Assembly: GCA_003116995.1 (NCBI GenBank)
Contig: BDSL01000021.1
Span: forward strand, 620,001-684,000
DNA: 64,000 bases
From: Yamagishiella unicocca
Taxonomy: Eukaryota > Chlorophyta > Chlorophyceae > Chlamydomonadales > Volvocaceae
Direction: 5' to 3'
Shown: piece after piece, positions 59,601-64,000 of the stretch
Numbering within the stretch: position 1 is the first letter of the stretch
Layout: every line of letters begins with the position of its first letter
Notes under the pieces: generated by a model
Databases searched by the model: none
Told to the model about the DNA's origin: nothing
What the model saw: the letters and a program-made list of their open reading frames with translations, nothing else
Made by a program: the position numbers and the translations under genes

Positions 59601-62600
59601 TTGCTGCCGCTGCCGACGGTGCTGGCGTTGCGACGCGCACTGACGTCCGGTTGGGCGCCACGGGTAATGCGGGCTCGGGCATCGTGTTGCGGGGCCTGGT
59701 TGCGAAGCCCATGGCGACTGCCGCGGTGGCAGTGGCGGCGCCTAATCTCGCCGGCGCTCCGGCCTACAGCGGGGAGGCTCAACACCAACAGCAGCAACAG
59801 CAGCAGGTGCCAGCCCGCCTTGCGGTCGCGCCTATCACATACCGCACGTTTCTGGCTGCGGATTCCCCCATGCCAGCTGCCAGCAACGCCGCCGGCACGG
59901 CCGCCCAATCAGCTTTAACCATCAAGTTGACTTCCCTGCTGGGAGACGCCCTGGACTTCTGCCGCCTGCTGCCAGTCCTACGGCAGGGCGGTGCAGCCGC
60001 AGGGACCACCGTCACCCTGCCCAGCGGACCGCAAGCGGAGGCAGCGCGCGGCGTGCAGTCCGGCAGCAGCCTGGAAGGCCTTGTGCGCACCGCTGCCTCG
60101 GAGCTACCCGGGGTCCGGCTGACCGCTGGTGTCCTAGCTGGCGCCGCCTCAACCGCTGTCATCTCATCTGTGGTAACCGTCGCAGAGCCCCGTATCCCCA
60201 GAACGAAGCCCGTGGGATTGCAGCCCGAGGTCTATGACGTTTCGTCTGTGGCCTTTGCACCGAGGATTCAGCCTGCACTTGAGGGACTGTCCGGCGTGGC
60301 CGCGGACTTCCAGCTAGTGCCCCGGCCCCGCGGCGCGCTGGGCAACCTGGTGCCGCAGCCGCTGCCCTCGCCCTTTGCAACAGCAGCAGCTAGTGGTGGA
60401 GCAGTTGCAGTAGCAGTGCCGGCGGGCAAGGTGGCGCTGCGGGTGCGGGCGGTGGGTCTCAACTTCCGTGACGTGCTCAATGTGCTGGGCATGTACCCGG
60501 GCGACCCAGGAGAGCCCGGAGGCGACTGCGCGGGCGTGGTGGTGGCGGCCGGTGCTGGAGTGGACGGTGCTCTCCTGCCTCCTGGCACGGCTGTGTTTGG
60601 TCTGGCCGTGGGCAGCCTGGGCACGCTGGTGCACAGCAGCCCGCACACGTTGGTGGCCATGCCCAGCTGCCTGAGCTTCGAGGAGGCCGCCACCATGCCC
60701 ACCGTCTTCATCACTGCGCACCAGGTGTTTGGTGACGCCGCCGCACTGCGCCCCGGGGAGCGTGTGCTGGTGCACGGTGCTGCGGGCGGCGTGGGCCTTG
60801 CGTCTCTTCAGGTGGTTGGTGCACTTGGCGGTGAGGTGGTTGCCACCGCCGGCGGCCCGTCCAAGCGCGCGCTGCTGCGCGGTCTGGGTGTGCGGCACGT
60901 GTCCACCAGCCGCGACCTGGGCTTCGTGGAGGAGCTGACAGCGTGTGGCGGTGGTGTGGACGTTGCGCTGAACACGCTGACGAGCCCCGGCCTGGTGTCC
61001 GCCACGCTGGGCCTGATTAGGCGCGGCGGTCGCTTCGTGGAGATCAGCAAGCGCGACGTGTTCTCGGTGTCCCGGCTGCAGAGCGAGCGGCCCGACGTGT
61101 CCGCCTCTTTCGTGGCCGTGGACTTCCTGCCCGACACCGCGGTGCAGTCCGCCATGCTGCGCGTGTCTGCGGGCGTGTGCCGCGGCGCCCTCCGTCCCCT
61201 GCCTCTGGCCGCGCACGGTCTGGGCAGCGTCGCCAGCGCTCTCCGCCAGATGTCTCAGGCTCGGCACGTGGGCAAGGTGGTGGTGTTCAACCCGCAGCAG
61301 CAGCCGCTGGCCAGCCCCTCCGGCCGTGTGGTCATCAGTGGCGGCCTGGGCTCTCTGGGTCTGCTTCTGGCCTCATGGCTGGTCCGGCAGCACGCCTCTT
61401 GCCACATCCAGCTGCTGGGCCGCTCGGGCCGCGCCGAGGGTGGTGCGGCTGAGGCGGCGTTAGCTCAGGCGCTGCTGTATGCGCGTGGTGTGGTGGAGAT
61501 CATCAAGGCCGACGTGTCCAGCGCCGAGGACTGCGCCCTGGCCTTTGGCCCCGGCTCAACCGCCCCTGGTGCTGCCACAGCTGCTAAGCCTGTGCTCGCA
61601 GTGCTGCACGCCGGCGGGGTGTTGGCCGATGCGGTGCTGCGCAACCAGACGGCCGCCAGCGCCCGCCGCGTCTTCGCCCCCAAGCTGGCTCAGCTGTCGC
61701 GCTGGGCCGGTATCGTGTCGCAGCAGCCCGGAGCTACACACGTGCTCTTCTCCTCCGTCGCCTCGCTGCTGGGCTCCCCCGGCCAGGCCAACTACAGCGC
61801 CGCCAATGCGGGCCTGGACGCCGCCGCCGCTGCTCTTTCCGAGCGCGGCCTTGGTTTCGTGAGCGTGCAGTGGGGCGCGTGGGCTGGTGGCGGCATGGCG
61901 GCCAACGAGGCGCAAACCGCGGCGCGAGTGGAGCGCATGGGCATGTCGCTCATCCAGCCGCAGCAGGGCCTGGCAGCTCTCTCGGCGGTGCTGGAGTCCT
62001 TCGCCCGCTCGCCCACGTCTGGTGCTGTCCCTGTGGTCGCCGCCATCCCCTTCAACTGGCCCACCTTCCTGCAGCGCCGCTACCCTGATGCGGGGCGCAT
62101 CAACGTCGTCCCGGCATTCTTCGAGGAGGTTGCGGCGGGTAGCCTCGCCGCGTCCTCTCCAGCATCACGATCGCCTTCTCCTGCGCCGGCAGCTTCCAGG
62201 CTTGCCTCTGCTGCTGCCAGGCGCCGACCCATCAGACCTACCACGACTGCGCTCCCGGCGGCTTCAGAGGGCACTCAGAGGCCACAGAGGCGGTCTGCGT
62301 CTACAGCGCAAACTCGGCCACAGGTCCAGCAGCGCGTCTTCGACGCCGTCGCCGCTATCCTGGGCAATGCAGTGGTATCACCCGAGGCGCCGCTGATGGA
62401 GGCGGGGTTGGACAGCCTGGGCGCCACCGAGCTGCGCACCTCCCTGGAGGCGTCCTTCGGCGTGGCGCTGCCCAGCACCCTCGTCTTCGACCACCCCACC
62501 GTGGCCGCCATTACCACCTTCTTGGACGAGCGTACGGCGGCGGGCGCTGGAGGCGCTCCTTCGGGACCCGAGGGTGGAGTGGCAGCTGACGCCGCCGCCG

Positions 62601-64000
62601 CTGGTTTGGACCATCAGGAGCAGCGGGCCGCCCGGCGCCGGCAGCGGCGAGGGGCCAGCAGCGCCAGGCGCGCCGCGGTTCCGGAGCAGCAGTCACAGTT
62701 TGGCAGGCAGCAGACGCTTGACCTTGCTCCACCCATGCGCCGGCCGCAGCAGGACACGCAGCAGCGCGTCTCTGACGCCGTCGCCGCTATCCTGGGCAGT
62801 GCAGGGGTGTCACCTGAGGCGCCGCTGATGGAGGCGGGGTTGGACAGCCTGGGCGCCACCGAGCTGCGCACCTCCCTGGAGGCGTCCTTCGGTGTCGCGC
62901 TGCCCAGCACCCTCGTCTTCGACCACCCCACCGTGGCCGCCATTACTGCCTTCTTGGACGAGCACACTGCACCGGGCGCTGGAGGTTCTCCTTCTGGCTC
63001 AGGGGCAGCAGCGGGCGGCCACAGCGGGCAGCAGCTCACCAGCCGGCGGCTCCGCCGCCGACGGGCCGCGTTGCATCCGCACATGCACCCACATCTGCAA
63101 GGTCTACGCGGCAACCACCCTCCCGGAAGCCGGGTTCGACGCTCGGCTGCGTCACAACAGCCGCGGATGCAGATGCACTTTGCCGATGTCCAGCAGCGTG
63201 TCTCTGACGCCGTCGCCGCTATCCTGGGCAGTGCAGTGGTGTCACCTGAGGCGCCTCTGATGGAAGCGGGGTTGGACAGCCTGGGCGCCACCGAGCTGCG
63301 CACCTCCCTGGAGGCGTCCTTCGGCGTGGCGCTGCCCAGCACCCTTGTCTTCGACCACCCCACCGTGGCAGCCATTACCGCCTTCCTGCACTCTTCCTGC
63401 CTCCCGCACCTCCAGCAGCAGCAGCAGGAGCGCCTGCAGCAGGCTGGAGGAGCAGGCAGTGGTGACGCTGAGGAGTACTCTTCAGCGTACGACAGCACCG
63501 AGGGAGAGGCGTTCTACGACGCCGCCGACTCCGAAACCACCATCTCGCTGATGAGCGACATCTCCCTGGTGACGGCGACTACGGCGACCACGGCGACGGC
63601 GGCGGGTCCCTTGTCAGGCATGCTGCCCCGGCAGAGCGGGAGACAAGCTGCCGGCTCGGGCTGCGTCGTCGGCGTCGTCTCGAACGCATTCCGTCTGCCC
63701 GCGGACGTCTCAACGGGCATTGACCTGGCATCTGCCGTACACGCGTGCGACGCTGTGCTGCCGGTGCCCCTGGAGCGCTGGGATGCTGACGGCGCCGCCG
63801 TCAGCTCGCTATCCGCAGCAGCCGGAGGTGCCGCCGCCGCGCCGCCGCGGTTCGGGAGCTTCCTTCTGGGTAGCGCCGACATGTTTGATTCCACGGCCTT
63901 CGGCATTAGCCCCGCCGAGGCGGCGCTCATGGACCCGCAGCAACGGCTGCTGCTGGAGGCGCTGCACGAGGCGCTCCAGGGCAGTGTTGGCGCCGATGGC
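28934..64000 (+). CDS. PKS1: Giant modular type I polyketide synthase, AT-less, 31 exons visible, 3' end outside the window
   Basis: Assembles a polyketide chain by repeated condensation and full reduction. Exons: 28934-29548, 29736-30246, 30523-30672, 30887-31140, 31617-31763, 31982-32084, 32208-32332, 32578-32841, 33091-35119, 35287-35481, 35651-36086, 36307-36505, 36673-36990, 37154-37423, 37551-37812, 38020-38470, 38654-40446, 40574-40725, 40952-41059, 41285-41656, 41788-42354, 42546-42726, 43015-43509, 43714-44793, 45129-50566, 50855-51215, 51379-56269, 56530-56754, 57036-57101, 57369-57585, 57767-64000. They total 28,509 nt (9,503 codons) without a frame break. Order: AMP-binding loading domain, duplicated unknown unit, three ACPs, then KS-DH-ER-KR-ACP four times (ACP count 1, 2, 1, 3), then KS5. 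No AT or thioesterase is seen. The N-terminus MGNKGSGR fits the myristoylation consensus. Two introns (after 41059 and 41656) appear to use GC donors. The symbol rests on architecture and the algal setting, not on a search; an orthologue in a related species is possible. The junctions least certain are the exon 1 donor (inside a GTGG repeat) and the exon 29 acceptor. Confidence 0.9.
29546..29581. repeat. (GTGG)n tract at the PKS exon 1 donor
   Basis: Eight GTGG-type units start at the last coding bases of exon 1. Several GT positions could serve as donor. GTG|GTGGGT after 29548 gives an in-frame join to AACGTCAACCTG. Confidence 0.85.
31283..31530. repeat. 14-bp minisatellite in PKS intron 4
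   Basis: Repeats of the type GACCCACATGGGGC and GACCCGCATGCGGT with period 14, arranged in a rough 42-bp higher-order pattern. The array is interrupted once (about 31,329-31,366) by unrelated sequence. Units are partly self-complementary (GCATGC). Confidence 0.85.
33421..34434 (+). other. Unrecognised duplicated alpha/beta unit between loading ligase and ACPs
   Basis: Residues about 834-1,171, all in exon 9. Two copies of roughly 150 residues share the same end pattern. The first has [20 protein letters not shown] then [14 protein letters not shown]. The second has [19 protein letters not shown] then [15 protein letters not shown]. Each also has a preceding hydrophobic strand (HIIVIVPGL and RLVIATIGL) after an Ala-rich helix ending in GA. 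I do not recognise it as KS, AT, DH, ER, methyltransferase or ACP. A degenerate Rossmann-like (ketoreductase structural) subdomain is one possibility. Confidence 0.6.
34573..35793 (+). other. Three tandem loading-region acyl carrier proteins
   Basis: The phosphopantetheine serines are Ser1249 (codon 34666-34668), Ser1349 (34966-34968) and Ser1468 (35659-35661, just after the exon 11 acceptor). Each ACP ends with the usual PTLAFDYPS or PTLVFDYPT helix. Unlike the module ACPs, which read GLDSLG, these read [14 protein letters not shown] and GLNSSAA, so the Asp before Ser is Asn in all three. The serine itself is kept. Confidence 0.88.
35980..43850 (+). other. PKS module 1: KS-DH-ER-KR-ACP
   Basis: KS1 (about residues 1,574-2,050) has [18 protein letters not shown] and [12 protein letters not shown], the Cys-His-His set, but lacks the usual N-terminal VGxxCRxPG. 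DH1 has [10 protein letters not shown] (HxxxGxxxxP) and DVDAAFH. A degenerate KR-like linker follows. ER1 starts near 40,220 ([17 protein letters not shown]) with the NADPH loop [15 protein letters not shown]1 has [11 protein letters not shown] and [16 protein letters not shown]. The single ACP has GLDSLG, Ser3337 at 43725-43727. This module is cut by 13 introns, far more than the later ones. No AT lies between KS and DH, where about 30 residues intervene. Confidence 0.88.
44806..44970. repeat. 19-bp minisatellite in PKS intron 24, about 8.7 copies
   Basis: Eight 19-bp units of the form CAGCAGGGTATCAAGAATG run from 44806 to 44957, then a partial unit. Variants group by position (TCAAG to TCGAG to TCAAG), as expected for local unit duplication. 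Confidence 0.92.
47543..48522 (+). repeat. ER segmental duplication, copy in module 2
   Basis: About 980 bp from GACTTCCAGCTGGTGCC to the HVGKVVV codons, nearly identical in DNA to 53,760-54,740 and 60,305-61,285. The match stops abruptly before KR2. Confidence 0.9.
51379..51732 (+). repeat. KS segmental duplication, copy in module 3
   Basis: About 350 bp coding from [13 protein letters not shown] through [20 protein letters not shown], nearly identical to 57,796-58,149. The identity ends a few codons later, where the two KS sequences diverge sharply. Confidence 0.88.
53760..55533 (+). repeat. ER-KR segmental duplication, copy in module 3
   Basis: 1,774 bp covering the whole ER and nearly all the KR, nearly identical to 60,305-62,078 with the same overall length. 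The first 981 bp also match module 2. The match ends at the LQR codons after the KR. Confidence 0.9.
56478..56490. repeat. Telomere-like CCCTAAA pair in PKS intron 27
   Basis: CCCTAAACCCTAA, about 40 bp before the exon 28 acceptor. Confidence 0.6.
56986..57030. repeat. (TCCTCA)n hexamer forming the exon 29 acceptor tract
   Basis: About six CTCATC units supply the pyrimidine tract directly before the AG at 57034-57035. The reading frame continues across it, so exon 29 could start slightly earlier. Confidence 0.8.
57121..57184. repeat. 24-bp tandem repeat in PKS intron 29
   Basis: Units starting AGGGGTGAAT at 57121, 57145 and 57169 (third partial), just downstream of the 66-nt exon 29. Confidence 0.85.
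57796..58149 (+). repeat. KS segmental duplication, copy in module 4
   Basis: Partner of 51,379-51,732. A shorter part ([20 protein letters not shown] codons) is also nearly identical in KS2 near 45,275-45,350. Confidence 0.88.
60305..62078 (+). repeat. ER-KR segmental duplication, copy in module 4
   Basis: Partner of 53,760-55,533. Differences are scattered single bases plus small changes in the GGT/GCA repeat near the ER start. Confidence 0.9.
62324..63400 (+). repeat. Tandem ACP repeat of 432-bp period, three copies
   Basis: Each copy has an almost identical ACP of about 70 residues (QQRV...DAVAAILG to [10 protein letters not shown]), with serine codons at 62414, 62846 and 63278, exactly 432 bp apart. 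The two linkers have equal length but different, Arg/Gln-rich sequence. Confidence 0.93.
63665..64000 (+). other. PKS module 5: start of KS, cut by the window end
   Basis: The frame continues with [42 protein letters not shown] and [12 protein letters not shown], all N-terminal KS elements. The active-site Cys lies beyond the window. A linker rich in Gln, then Ser/Thr/Asp, precedes it (about 63,400-63,650). Confidence 0.9.

Larger units (their letters stand above)
56160..63400 (+). other. PKS module 4: KS-DH-ER-KR-ACP-ACP-ACP
   Basis: KS4 has a canonical start ([13 protein letters not shown]), DTACSSSL (Cys codon 57484-57486), [10 protein letters not shown] and [12 protein letters not shown]. 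It is split over exons 27-31. DH4 has [10 protein letters not shown] and [12 protein letters not shown]4 starts at 60,305 and KR4 near 61,325. Three tandem ACPs have serines at 62414-62416, 62846-62848 and 63278-63280. No AT is present. Confidence 0.88.

Overview
The window looks like nuclear DNA of a volvocine green alga (Chlamydomonas reinhardtii or a close relative). Supporting signs are very GC-rich coding exons, many short introns with GTGNGT-type donors, a TGTAA poly(A) motif, abundant (CA)n, (GTGG)n and poly-C tracts inside introns, and a giant modular type I polyketide synthase (PKS), which in C. reinhardtii is the single gene PKS1. All gene models were built by eye from conserved motifs and intron phase; no alignment or database search was run.

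Layout. 1-5.6 kb: no recognisable gene. 5,897-10,173 (+): an 11-exon YegS/diacylglycerol-kinase-like lipid kinase with a Gln-rich insert and a C-terminal hydrophobic segment. 11,894-13,977 (-): a two-exon F-box-like/ankyrin-type repeat protein. 14.0-17.5 kb: no recognisable gene. 17,466-28,355 (-): a 23-exon gene for a protein of about 1,619 residues with a myristoylation-type N-terminus, coiled-coil and Ser/Pro-rich regions, an unrecognised conserved central region and a C-terminal universal-stress-protein (USP) fold. 28,356-28,933: a 578-bp divergent promoter. 28,934-64,000 and beyond (+): the PKS, with 31 exons and 9,503 in-frame codons visible, still open at the window edge.

The PKS starts with an AMP-binding (CoA-ligase/fatty-acyl-AMP-ligase type) loading domain. 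Then come an unrecognised duplicated alpha/beta unit and three carrier proteins (ACPs). Four complete KS-DH-ER-KR-ACP modules follow, and a fifth KS begins at the window edge. ACP numbers are 3 (loading), 1, 2, 1, 3. No acyltransferase (AT) domain is visible in any module, so extender units would have to be loaded in trans. All four modules carry the full reducing set, so the expected product is a long saturated carbon chain grown on an activated carboxylic-acid starter. This fits a role in an aliphatic wall or spore-coat polymer, which is how C. reinhardtii PKS1 has been discussed (zygospore maturation).

The ER-KR parts of modules 2-4 and part of the KS of modules 3-4 are almost identical at DNA level, pointing to recent module duplication or gene conversion. 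Shared and differing intron positions within the KS domains leave a second record of that history.
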